Source of the DNA: Ruminiclostridium sp.
GTDB lineage: Bacteria > Bacillota > Clostridia > Oscillospirales > Oscillospiraceae
Length of the DNA: 21,064 bases
Direction of reading: 5' to 3'
Assembly: GCA_017560855.1 (NCBI GenBank)
Contig: JAFZEB010000087.1
Coordinates: forward strand, 1 to 21,064
The translations under genes were made by a program, and so were the position numbers. The first letter of the stretch is position 1; every line of letters starts with the position of its first letter. Positions 15,152 through 21,064 of this stretch are shown piece by piece. The notes under the pieces are model-generated. The model had not been told where the DNA came from and ran no database searches. It saw nothing but the letters and a program-made list of their open reading frames with translations.

Positions 15152-17089
15152 TTAGGAATATAAATTTTTCGGTGGCTGGCAGGTGTGGTCCCGGCAGACG
15201 TAGTAGGTGGTCTGACCGTTCACCAGAGGATGATCCTCGGTGGGCTTGTCCAGCAGGTTCACCACCGCATCCAGAGGAAAGGGCCAGGGCTGGGGCGGCA
15301 GGCCTTCCCTGTTGGGGGCGGCCACGGTGACCTCCTCCGGGGGCTGTTCCCATTCCAGGGCTGCCAGAAGATAGACCGGGTAGGCGGTGGGATAGCGGGC
15401 GGCCTGCCGGGACAAAAAGTCCAGTTGGGTCTCTGCCGCCTGGGCCCAATCCTCCTTTCCGGTCAGGTGGGCCAGACGGACCAGCACCCATGCCATGACG
15501 GTGTTTCCGCTGGGGAGGGCGCCGTCTGCCGCTTCCTTGGGCCGGAGGATGAGGGGTTCCCCATCCCGGCTGGTCAGGAAGAAACCGCCCCGGCTCTGGT
15601 CGGGGAAATCATCCAAGACCCGGCGGCAGAGTTCCTCTGCCTGTTCCAAAAGGGGGCGCTCCCCGGTGACCTCATACAGGGTCAGCAGACCCAGGGAGAG
15701 AAAGGCATAGTCCTCCAGAAAGGCCTTGGGGCCGGGTGCGCCATCCAGGGTGGAGGACAGCAGCCGACCATTCTGCCGGTTGGTTTTCTCCAGTGCGTTC
15801 CAGGCTTTGCGGGCGGTGTCCAGATAGTCGGTTCGGCCGGTGACCCGGTACAGCCAGGCCAGGGCGGCCATCATGAGACCATTCCAGCCGGTGATGACCT
15901 TGTCGTCCCGGTGGAGGGGGATGCGGGTCCGCCGCCAGGCCCGGAGAGGGACCAGACAGTCCCTGCAGTCGTCGGCAGAGTCCTCCGCCTGAAGAAGGTT
16001 GGGGATGCTGCCCCCCATAAAATTCCCCTGATCGGTGATATGATACCGCTGGTTGAACTTTGTACCCTTCTCCCGGCCCAGGACGGCAATGATCTCCTCC
16101 GGGTGGATGGCGTAAAAGCTGCCCTCCTCTCCGCCGCTGTCGGCATCCTGGGCGCTGACGAAGACCCCGGAGGAAAGGGTCATCTCCCGGATGGCATAGT
16201 CAGCCGTCCGGCGGGCCACCTCCCGGAACAGTTCCCGCTTGGTCACCGACCAGGCCTTGCAGTAGGCCAGGATGAGCAGGGCGTTGTCATAGAGCATCTT
16301 TTCAAAGTGGGGGATGAGAAACTGACGGTCGGTGGAGTACCGGGAGAATCCGCCCCCGATGTGGTCAAAGATGCCGCCCCGATAGAGCTGCTCCAGGGTC
16401 TTCAGAGCCATGGCAGTGGCGGGTTTGCTGTTGGTTTTCTCGCCGATGGTCAGCAGGGCCAGCAGGCTGTGGCCCATGGGGAACTTGGGGGCTGAGCCGA
16501 AGCCGCCCCAGACAGGGTCGAAGGAGGCCCGCCACTGGTCCAGGGCTTTCCGGCGGATGTCCCGGTGAGAGGGCGTCTCGGTTTGGGCCTTCTCCTCCTG
16601 GATCAGGTCCAGGACCTCCCGGCTCTGGGCCAGAAGCTTATCCCGGTCATGGTCCCAGGCGTGGCGAACGGCAGGGAGGAGCTGAAGCATCCCCGGCAGA
16701 CCGCCCCGGCTGTTTTTGGGGAAATAGGTCCCGGCGTGGAAGGGCCGCTGGTCGGGGGTGAGGAAGAGGGTGGTGGGCCAGCCGCCGTTTCCCGTGAAGG
16801 CCTGACAGACCGCCATGTAGAGGCTGTCGATGTCTGGTCGTTCCTCCCGGTCCACCTTGATGGACACAAAGTCCCGGTTGAGGAGCTCGGCCACCTCCTG
16901 GTCCTCAAAGCTCTCCCGCTCCATCACATGGCACCAGTGACAGGTGCTGTAGCCGATGCTGAGAAAGATGGGTTTGTCTTCCTTTTGGGCCTTCTCAAAG
17001 GCCTCCTGACACCAGGGGTACCAGTCCACGGGGTTGTGTGCATGCTGACGGAGATAAGGGCTGGTCTGCCCCTGCAGATGATTGGCCAT
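15152..17089 (-). CDS. Thioredoxin-fold DUF255 protein (YyaL / SPATA20 family)
   Basis: This 645-residue protein begins with the DUF255 thioredoxin-like domain: NHLQGQTSPYLRQHAHNPVDW, then FLSIGYSTCHWCHVM with the C50-x-x-C53 pair, and VKVDREERPDIDSLYM. The remaining two thirds is an (alpha/alpha) barrel region like that of N-acylglucosamine 2-epimerase or cellobiose epimerase folds, with GGGFSRYSTDRQFLIPHFEKMLYDNALL and VITGWNGLMMAALAW. The family is widespread and conserved, but its exact reaction is not established, and calling it a redox or sugar enzyme would go too far. It starts at ATG 17089 (complement) with GTAAAGGAGGT upstream. It converges with sipL and is separated from the TetR gene behind it by that gene's terminator. 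Confidence 0.92.
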   Translation of the reverse strand: MANHLQGQTSPYLRQHAHNPVDWYPWCQEAFEKAQKEDKPIFLSIGYSTCHWCHVMERESFEDQEVAELLNRDFVSIKVDREERPDIDSLYMAVCQAFTGNGGWPTTLFLTPDQRPFHAGTYFPKNSRGGLPGMLQLLPAVRHAWDHDRDKLLAQSREVLDLIQEEKAQTETPSHRDIRRKALDQWRASFDPVWGGFGSAPKFPMGHSLLALLTIGEKTNSKPATAMALKTLEQLYRGGIFDHIGGGFSRYSTDRQFLIPHFEKMLYDNALLILAYCKAWSVTKRELFREVARRTADYAIREMTLSSGVFVSAQDADSGGEEGSFYAIHPEEIIAVLGREKGTKFNQRYHITDQGNFMGGSIPNLLQAEDSADDCRDCLVPLRAWRRTRIPLHRDDKVITGWNGLMMAALAWLYRVTGRTDYLDTARKAWNALEKTNRQNGRLLSSTLDGAPGPKAFLEDYAFLSLGLLTLYEVTGERPLLEQAEELCRRVLDDFPDQSRGGFFLTSRDGEPLILRPKEAADGALPSGNTVMAWVLVRLAHLTGKEDWAQAAETQLDFLSRQAARYPTAYPVYLLAALEWEQPPEEVTVAAPNREGLPPQPWPFPLDAVVNLLDKPTEDHPLVNGQTTYYVCRDHTCQPPKNLYS

Positions 17090-17127
17090 AGGCGTGACCT
17101 CCTTTACAGAGTTTCTCCTAGTATGTG

Positions 17128-17154
17128 AAAAAGCTGCCGCAAACTTGCGGCAGC
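17128..17154 (-). terminator. Intrinsic terminator of the TetR operon (minus strand)
   Basis: GCTGCCGCAA (17133-17142) pairs with TTGCGGCAGC (17145-17154), a perfect 10-bp stem with a very short loop. On the minus strand it is followed by TTTTT (complement of 17128-17132). It lies 11 bases after the TetR stop, so it ends that transcript. The DUF255 promoter must lie within or just downstream of it. Confidence 0.85.
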
Positions 17155-17164
17155 AGAAGGGAAC

Positions 17165-17752
17165 TCAGACTTCCCAGCCAAAGATACAGTGGCGTATAAT
17201 CAAAGAGACCTCTTCCGTGCTTTTCTGGCAGCCCTCTTCCAGCCATTGGGTGACAATGGCGGTCAGGCCGTTCAGATAGAACATCATAACATATTTTCGC
17301 TCATCTTCCGGATACCGGAAACGGTCCAGAATGGGATCAAAGATGTGGTCAAACAGCTGTTGGAACAGGTCTTGGAAGTGAAAGATGGAAGGATGAGAAA
17401 GGACGGCAGTAAAGATTTTTTGATTCTCGTTGATGTAGGACAGATAGGGGAGCAGATAGGTGTCCGTGGTATAGTTCAGCTCTTCCAAAGGGGCCGTCCA
17501 TACATTGTCGGCAGAAAGTTCCTGTTTGTTGGGGAAATAGGAAAGAAATTGATCCAGCACATACCGGGTAGTTTCCTGCAGCAAGTCTGCGGTGTTTTCG
17601 TAGTGAAGGTAGAAGGTGGAGCGGTTGACCCCGGCCTTTTGGCAGAGTTCCTTTACGGTAATGTACGCAAACGGCTTTTCATCCAGAAGGGAGAGGAGGG
17701 CCTGGTCGAACCGGAGCGCAGTATTAAAATATTTGCTTTCGGACTTGTTCAA
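17165..17752 (-). CDS. TetR/AcrR-family transcriptional regulator
   Basis: This 195-residue protein has an N-terminal TetR-type helix-turn-helix (about 25-58) with the typical run ITVKELCQKAGVNRSTFYLHY. A longer helical ligand-binding or dimerisation domain follows (about 70-195), rich in aromatic residues (FHFQDLFQQLFDHIFDPILDRF). The start is TTG 17752 (complement), read as TTG-AAC-AAG, with GGAGG about seven to eight bases in front. The gene lies 24 bases behind the two-TM protein gene, so the two are one operon, and an inverted repeat upstream of that operon may be its operator. Ligand and targets cannot be read from the sequence. It could repress itself and the membrane protein. Confidence 0.9.
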   Translation of the reverse strand: MNKSESKYFNTALRFDQALLSLLDEKPFAYITVKELCQKAGVNRSTFYLHYENTADLLQETTRYVLDQFLSYFPNKQELSADNVWTAPLEELNYTTDTYLLPYLSYINENQKIFTAVLSHPSIFHFQDLFQQLFDHIFDPILDRFRYPEDERKYVMMFYLNGLTAIVTQWLEEGCQKSTEEVSLIIRHCIFGWEV

Positions 17753-17776
17753 AAGGACACCTCCTTGCTGAGGGAA

Positions 17777-18127
17777 TCACTGGTCGCTGATTTGGCGTGC
17801 CAGTTCCACGATTTCGTAGGCATACTTGGCCTTTCCCTTTTCCAGTTTTTTTCGGTACAGGGGATAATTCACACCGCACCCGATAAAACCAAGGATACCG
17901 AGGACGATGCCCAGAACCGTGAGGAGGATCGTGCCTCCGATCACCTGCATGGATAAGCACATGCCCATCCCGGCCACCAGAGCGGAAGCAATACCGAAGG
18001 TGTAGGTGAACACGGTGGCCGGGAGTTTTGCCCGGGCATCCAGCTTTTTCAGGGCGATGATTTTGGAATTGTCTTTGGGGGCATAGTCCTTTGCGATGGA
18101 CTCTGCATAGAGCTTGTCGGTGTTCAT
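17777..18127 (-). CDS. Conserved two-TM membrane protein, function unknown
   Basis: This 116-residue protein has a polar, basic N-terminus (SIAKDYAPKDNSKIIALKKLD, about 10-30). Two hydrophobic spans follow, at about 36-60 (VFTYTFGIASALVAGMGMCL) and 63-90 (IGGTILLTVLGIVLGILGF, then GVNYPLY). A basic C-terminal helix ends it. Both ends are probably cytoplasmic. Proteins of this type occur in many Firmicutes. I recall some carrying the name dihydropteridine reductase, which the sequence does not support because no nucleotide-binding motif is visible. The start ATG 18127 has AAAGGAGG upstream. It is the first gene of an operon with the TetR regulator, so it may be a membrane component or efflux accessory under that control. 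Confidence 0.8.
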   Translation of the reverse strand: MNTDKLYAESIAKDYAPKDNSKIIALKKLDARAKLPATVFTYTFGIASALVAGMGMCLSMQVIGGTILLTVLGIVLGILGFIGCGVNYPLYRKKLEKGKAKYAYEIVELARQISDQ

Positions 18128-18185
18128 AATAAGAGCCTCCTTTGATTGTGTGCCTTTATCCTAGCTTGAAAGGGAGGGAAAGGGA

Positions 18186-18211
18186 ACAACAGAATGTTGA
18201 AAAACTGTTGT
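18186..18211. promoter_or_regulatory. Candidate operator for the TetR-type regulator
   Basis: ACAACAG (18186-18192) and CTGTTGT (18205-18211) form an inverted repeat around a 12-base AT-rich centre. An overlapping smaller pair, CAACA-GAA-TGTTG, spans 18187-18199. It lies about 60 bases upstream of the two-TM gene, where the operon's promoter should be. Only a partial -10-like TAGGAT nearer the gene (minus strand) is visible, with no good -35. A TetR dimer site is plausible but unproven. Confidence 0.35.
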
Positions 18212-18231
18212 GTTCAAAGGAAGAATAGGAG

Positions 18232-18268
18232 AAAAGGGCCCGTTGCAAATATATTTTGCAACGGGCCC
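18232..18268 (-). terminator. Intrinsic terminator of pfk (minus strand)
   Basis: A 14-bp perfect stem joins GGGCCCGTTGCAAA (18236-18249) to TTTGCAACGGGCCC (18255-18268) with a TATAT loop. On the minus strand TTTT follows (complement of 18232-18235). It lies about 135 bases past the pfk stop, so the pfk transcript would carry the mini-hairpin array in its 3' UTR. Confidence 0.75.
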
Positions 18269-18269
18269 C

Positions 18270-18412
18270 AATGAGTTTCATTTGTCCCGCAGGGACACCA
18301 CAATTGCCCCAAAGGGGCAGCTTCATTCGGCCAAAGGGGCCGAACATCATACGCCGCAGGCGTACTTCATTGGGCCGGAGGCCCAACATCATATGGACTG
18401 AGGATCAGTCCA
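18270..18412. repeat. Tandem array of seven mini-hairpins
   Basis: Seven short hairpins follow one another, with most loops only three bases: AATGA-GTT-TCATT (18270-18282), TGTCCC-GCA-GGGACA (18283-18297), TGCCCC-AAA-GGGGCA (18305-18319), TTCGGCC/GGCCGAA (18326-18344, 5-base loop), TACGCC-GCA-GGCGTA (18350-18364), TTGGGCC-GGA-GGCCCAA (18370-18386) and TGGACTGA-GGA-TCAGTCCA (18394-18412). Stem sequences all differ, while the spacers are similar (CTTCA, CATCA). The last hairpin contains the pfk stop codon. No protein-coding sense is visible. Confidence 0.8.
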
Positions 18413-19652
18413 TGGAAGTGGTCAGAACCTTCTTCAGCTTGGCGAAACGGGGCAGGCCGTTCTCCAGGGGACGAGCGGTCTCACCCTGGACCAGAGGCAG
18501 AGCATAGTCGATGAAGCCCTGCTCCACGTTGTTGCCCTCAGCGTTGATCCACGCACGGGGGACCTTGCGCTCGGTGTTGGCAGCCTCGCTCAGGGGGACC
18601 AGCTTGGCCTGGCAGTGGTAGCCGTTCTCGTCGCGGACGCAGTCCAGACCCACCATGTGGTCGGTCATGCCGGAGACAGCGGCCTCCACGGCGGTCTTGC
18701 CCACCAGGTAAGCCTCCTCCACGTCGGTCTTGGAAGCCAGGTGGGAGCCGCAGCGCTGAAGCAGAGACAGCTCGATGCCGCGGACCTTCACACCCATCTT
18801 TGCCTTGACCACGTCGGCCAGCATAGCGGCCAGACCGCCCAGCTGAGCGTGGCCGAAGCCGTCGGTGGCAGAGGTCTTGGCCTCGGAGACGAAGGTGCCG
18901 TCTGCGTAGTGGATACCCTCGGAGACGGCCACCAGGCAGTTGCCATTGGCCTCGTAGATGCGCTTCACATCAGCCAGGAACTTGTCCATGTCGAAGTCCA
19001 CCTCGGGCAGGTAGACCAGGTCGGGACCGGAACCAGCCCAGGAGGCCAGGCCTGCAGCGCCGGCCAGCCAGCCTGCGTGACGGCCCATGATCTCCACGAT
19101 GACCACGGTGCCGGTGTCATAGACACGGGCGTCCTGGTACAGCTCCATGCAGGAGGTGGCGATGTACTTGGCTGCGCTGGCGAAGCCGGGGCAGTGGTCG
19201 GTGCCGCTCAGGTCGTTGTCGATGGTCTTGGGCACGCCCATGATGTTGCAGGGGTAGCCAACCTTCTGCATATACTTGCTGATCTTGTTGCAGGTGTCCA
19301 TGGAGTCGTTGCCGCCGTTGTAGAAGAAGTAGCGGACGTCATACTTCTTGAAGATCTCCAGGATGCGCTGGTAATCGGTGTCGTCCACGTCGGGGTCAGC
19401 CAGCTTGTAGCGGCAGGAGCCCAGAGCGGAGGAGGGGGTAAACTGGAGCAGGTCCAGCTCAGCGGGGTCTTCCTGGCTCATGTCGTAGAGCTGGTCAGCC
19501 AGCACGCCCTTGATGCCGTGGGCAGCGCCCAGAACACGGGTGATGTTCTCGTTGGCCAGAGCGGTCTGGATGACGCCCTGTGCGCTGGCGTTGATGACGC
19601 AGGTGGGGCCGCCGGACTGGCCGATGATGCATGCGCCCTTCAGATTTTCCAT
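18405..19652 (-). CDS. pfp: 6-phosphofructokinase, probably PPi-dependent
   Basis: This 415-residue glycolytic enzyme phosphorylates fructose 6-phosphate to the 1,6-bisphosphate. The start GACIIGQSGGPTCVINAS carries the phosphate-binding GG. GGNDS at 113-117 has Asp where ATP-type enzymes have Gly, and PKTIDND at 141-147 has Lys where they have Gly. Both substitutions mark PPi-type enzymes. MGRHAGW (189-195) is the sugar-phosphate site. At 415 residues it is longer than ATP-PFK (about 320), again fitting the PPi type. The ATG at 19652 (complement) has AGGAGG in front. The stop codon lies in a hairpin stem. It is divergent from fba, the next enzyme in glycolysis. The donor was read from motifs only. 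Confidence 0.92.
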   Translation of the reverse strand: MENLKGACIIGQSGGPTCVINASAQGVIQTALANENITRVLGAAHGIKGVLADQLYDMSQEDPAELDLLQFTPSSALGSCRYKLADPDVDDTDYQRILEIFKKYDVRYFFYNGGNDSMDTCNKISKYMQKVGYPCNIMGVPKTIDNDLSGTDHCPGFASAAKYIATSCMELYQDARVYDTGTVVIVEIMGRHAGWLAGAAGLASWAGSGPDLVYLPEVDFDMDKFLADVKRIYEANGNCLVAVSEGIHYADGTFVSEAKTSATDGFGHAQLGGLAAMLADVVKAKMGVKVRGIELSLLQRCGSHLASKTDVEEAYLVGKTAVEAAVSGMTDHMVGLDCVRDENGYHCQAKLVPLSEAANTERKVPRAWINAEGNNVEQGFIDYALPLVQGETARPLENGLPRFAKLKKVLTTSMD

Positions 19653-19715
19653 AGGGGATACCTCCTAAGTATGTATATGATGTCATTGGGAATGAACGTT
19701 TGCTCAGATATAAAT

Positions 19716-19744
19716 ATAATAACATACCCGGGCGAGACTTGCAA
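19716..19744 (-). promoter_or_regulatory. Promoter of pfk (minus strand), TTGCAA-17-TATTAT
   Basis: On the minus strand TTGCAA (19739-19744) lies 17 bases from TATTAT (19716-19721). TGT precedes the -10, giving an extended -10. Transcription would start near 19709, leaving a leader of about 57 bases before the pfk ATG. The -35 hexamer is its own reverse complement and is shared with the fba promoter. Confidence 0.75.
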
Positions 19745-19767
19745 TTATGAATGATTGTTGGTAAAAT
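19739..19767 (+). promoter_or_regulatory. Promoter of fba (plus strand), TTGCAA-17-TAAAAT
   Basis: On the plus strand the same TTGCAA (19739-19744) is followed after exactly 17 bases by TAAAAT (19762-19767), with TGG in front of it (extended -10). Transcription would start near 19774, about 28 bases before the fba ATG and just ahead of its ribosome binding site. Confidence 0.7.
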
Positions 19768-19801
19768 GATTTATCTGGATTTTTTGAAAGGAGCGGTCAT
19801 C

Positions 19802-20737
19802 ATGCCGTTAGTTACTACCACTGAAATGTTCAAGAAGGCCTACGAGGGCGGTTACGCCATCGGCGCTTTCAACGTCAACAATATGGAGATCGTCCAGGGC
19901 ATCACCGAGGCAGCCCGTGAGACCAACTCCCCCGTCATCCTGCAGGTCTCTGCCGGTGCCCGCAAGTACGCCAAGCACGAGTACCTGATGAAGCTGGTGG
20001 AGGCTGCCATTGCCGACACCGACCTGCCCATCGCCCTGCACCTGGACCACGGTGAGGACTTTGAGATCTGCAAGGCCTGCATCGACGGCGGCTTCACCTC
20101 CGTCATGATCGACGGCTCCAAGCACTCCTTTGAGGAGAACATCGCTCTGACCAAGAAGGTCGTTGACTATGCCCACGCCCGCGGTGTTGTGGTTGAGGGT
20201 GAGCTGGGCCGTCTGGCCGGCATCGAGGACGATGTGAACGTCTCCGCCGAGGAGTCCTCCTACACCGACCCCAACCAGGTGGAAGAGTTCGTCCGTGCCA
20301 CCGGCGTGGACAGCCTGGCCATCGCCATCGGCACCAGCCACGGCGCATTCAAGTTCAAGCCCGGCACCGAGCCTCAGCTGCGTTTTGACATCCTGGAGGA
20401 GATCTCCAAGCGTCTGCCCGGCTTCCCCATCGTTCTCCACGGTGCCTCCTCCGTCACCCCCCAGTATGTGGAGACCATCAACGCCAACGGCGGCCAGCTG
20501 AAGGACGCCATCGGTGTGCCCGAAGACCAGCTGCGCCAGGCCGCTTCCATGGCTGTCTGCAAGATCAACATCGACTCCGACCTGCGTCTGGCCATGACCG
20601 CCGGTGTCCGTGAGCAGCTCATCAAGGATCCTGCCAACTTTGACCCCAGAAGCTACCTGAAGGTGGGCCGTCAGTACGTCAAGGATCTGGTCAAGGACAA
20701 GATCATCAACGTCCTGGGCTCCAAGGATTCCGTGTAA
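19802..20737 (+). CDS. fba: Class II fructose-1,6-bisphosphate aldolase
   Basis: This 311-residue zinc enzyme cleaves fructose 1,6-bisphosphate to glyceraldehyde 3-phosphate and dihydroxyacetone phosphate. It begins MPLVTTTEMFKKAYEGGYAIGAFNVNNME. LHLDHG carries the catalytic D82 and zinc ligand H83. GTSHGAFKF holds zinc ligand H180, LHGASS holds H213, and KINIDSDLR is the phosphate-binding end region. These are the class II marks. I start at ATG 19802, eight bases after AAAGGAG (19787-19793). The frame extends upstream to 19751 but runs through the promoter. It is transcribed away from pfk, giving two consecutive glycolytic steps. Its length is normal. Confidence 0.97.
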   Translation: MPLVTTTEMFKKAYEGGYAIGAFNVNNMEIVQGITEAARETNSPVILQVSAGARKYAKHEYLMKLVEAAIADTDLPIALHLDHGEDFEICKACIDGGFTSVMIDGSKHSFEENIALTKKVVDYAHARGVVVEGELGRLAGIEDDVNVSAEESSYTDPNQVEEFVRATGVDSLAIAIGTSHGAFKFKPGTEPQLRFDILEEISKRLPGFPIVLHGASSVTPQYVETINANGGQLKDAIGVPEDQLRQAASMAVCKINIDSDLRLAMTAGVREQLIKDPANFDPRSYLKVGRQYVKDLVKDKIINVLGSKDSV

Positions 20738-20756
20738 TTTAAGTTCAGACCCTTTC

Positions 20757-20784
20757 CAGGCCTGCCGTGTTCACGGCAGGCCTG
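20757..20784 (+). terminator. Hairpin after fba, possible weak terminator
   Basis: A perfect 13-bp GC-rich stem joins CAGGCCTGCCGTG (20757-20769) to CACGGCAGGCCTG (20772-20784). Only TGTTGT follows instead of a true T run. Termination may be partial, allowing some read-through into the next gene, or the hairpin may protect the fba message. Confidence 0.6.
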
Positions 20785-20807
20785 TGTTGTAAAAAGGAGA
20801 AAGAGAA

Positions 20808-21064
20808 ATGAAAAAAGGAACCATCATCGGGGCCGTTATTGCTGTGGCCCTGCTGATCGGCATTGTCATGGGGGTCATGACCATGCGTATCTTCAAGCTG
20901 GAGAAGGACCTGGCAGAGCAGACCCGGCAGGAAAACGTGGCTGCTGCGGAAGAAACTCCGGCTGTCCAGCAGTCCCAGGACCAGCAAGGAACGGAACCTC
21001 AGCCCCAGCAGCCTCAGGTCCAGCAGCCTGTCCCCCAGACCCAACCGCAGCCCCAAGCCCAGGC
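20808..21064 (+). CDS. Membrane-anchored Gln/Pro-rich protein (3' partial)
   Basis: The gene starts at ATG 20808, eight bases after AAGGAG (20794-20799), and is still open at the window end (85 codons seen). Residues 1-4 are MKKG, and a hydrophobic span follows at about 5-27 (TIIGAVIAVALLIGIVMGVM). It acts as an uncleaved signal anchor or signal peptide. A short charged coiled stretch (FKLEKDLAEQTRQENVAA) leads into a long Gln/Pro-rich region (PQPQQPQVQQPVPQ), probably an extracytoplasmic linker before a domain beyond the window. No known domain can be identified in the visible part. Confidence 0.8.
   Translation, partial: MKKGTIIGAVIAVALLIGIVMGVMTMRIFKLEKDLAEQTRQENVAAAEETPAVQQSQDQQGTEPQPQQPQVQQPVPQTQPQPQAQ

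Noticed and set aside
18156..18401. Small open frames on both strands over the hairpin region
   Set aside because: The reading frames follow the hairpin units; composition and lack of start signals argue against coding.
18270..18412. CRISPR array
   Set aside because: The spacers are short and similar while the stems differ, there is no constant direct repeat of 25-40 bases, and no cas genes are in the window.

Overview
The window looks like chromosomal DNA of a GC-rich, spore-forming, low-oxygen Firmicute, most likely a gut clostridium near the Oscillospiraceae (Flavonifractor/Oscillibacter-like). This rests on strong AGGAGG-type ribosome binding sites, the Bacillus/Clostridium-type gene order, two sporulation genes (spoVM and a sipL-like gene), a PPi-type phosphofructokinase and a class II aldolase. 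The genus is inferred, not shown. I see no rRNA, tRNA, CRISPR array, insertion sequence or phage gene.

Layout. (1) 1-887: the 3' end of a DUF5685-like gene and a small J-domain/TPR protein. (2) 888-1157: a gap filled by an imperfect long inverted repeat of extragenic palindromic type. (3) 1158-13432: a long co-directional run, yicC-remA-gmk-rpoZ-priA-(palindrome-rich gap)-def-fmt-rsmB-rlmN-PP2C phosphatase-PASTA kinase-rsgA. Most junctions are tight or overlapping, and a strong intrinsic terminator closes it. This is the classic Bacillus subtilis yloC-to-cpgA order without coaBC, rpe or thiN. It links nucleotide supply, replication restart, N-terminal formyl-methionine handling, rRNA modification, ribosome assembly and Ser/Thr signalling.

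(4) 13454-15148: a 25-codon spoVM followed directly by a sipL-like gene (DUF3794 repeats plus LysM), ending in a bidirectional terminator. Together they look like a small module for the basement layer of the spore coat. (5) 15152-18127, minus strand: a thioredoxin-fold DUF255 protein, a TetR-type regulator and a two-TM membrane protein co-transcribed with the regulator.

(6) 18186-18412: an intergenic stretch with a possible operator, a 14-bp terminator hairpin and a tandem array of mini-hairpins in the 3' UTR of the next gene. (7) 18405-20737: divergent glycolytic genes, PPi-type pfk (minus) and class II fba (plus). Their back-to-back promoters appear to share one palindromic -35 hexamer. (8) 20808 to the end: the start of a membrane-anchored Gln/Pro-rich protein, cut by the window edge.

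The observations most worth a second look are the shared -35 between pfk and fba, the spoVM-sipL pairing with a promoter that must overlap a terminator, the mini-hairpin array, and the two structured intergenic elements at 898-1106 and 5693-5866.
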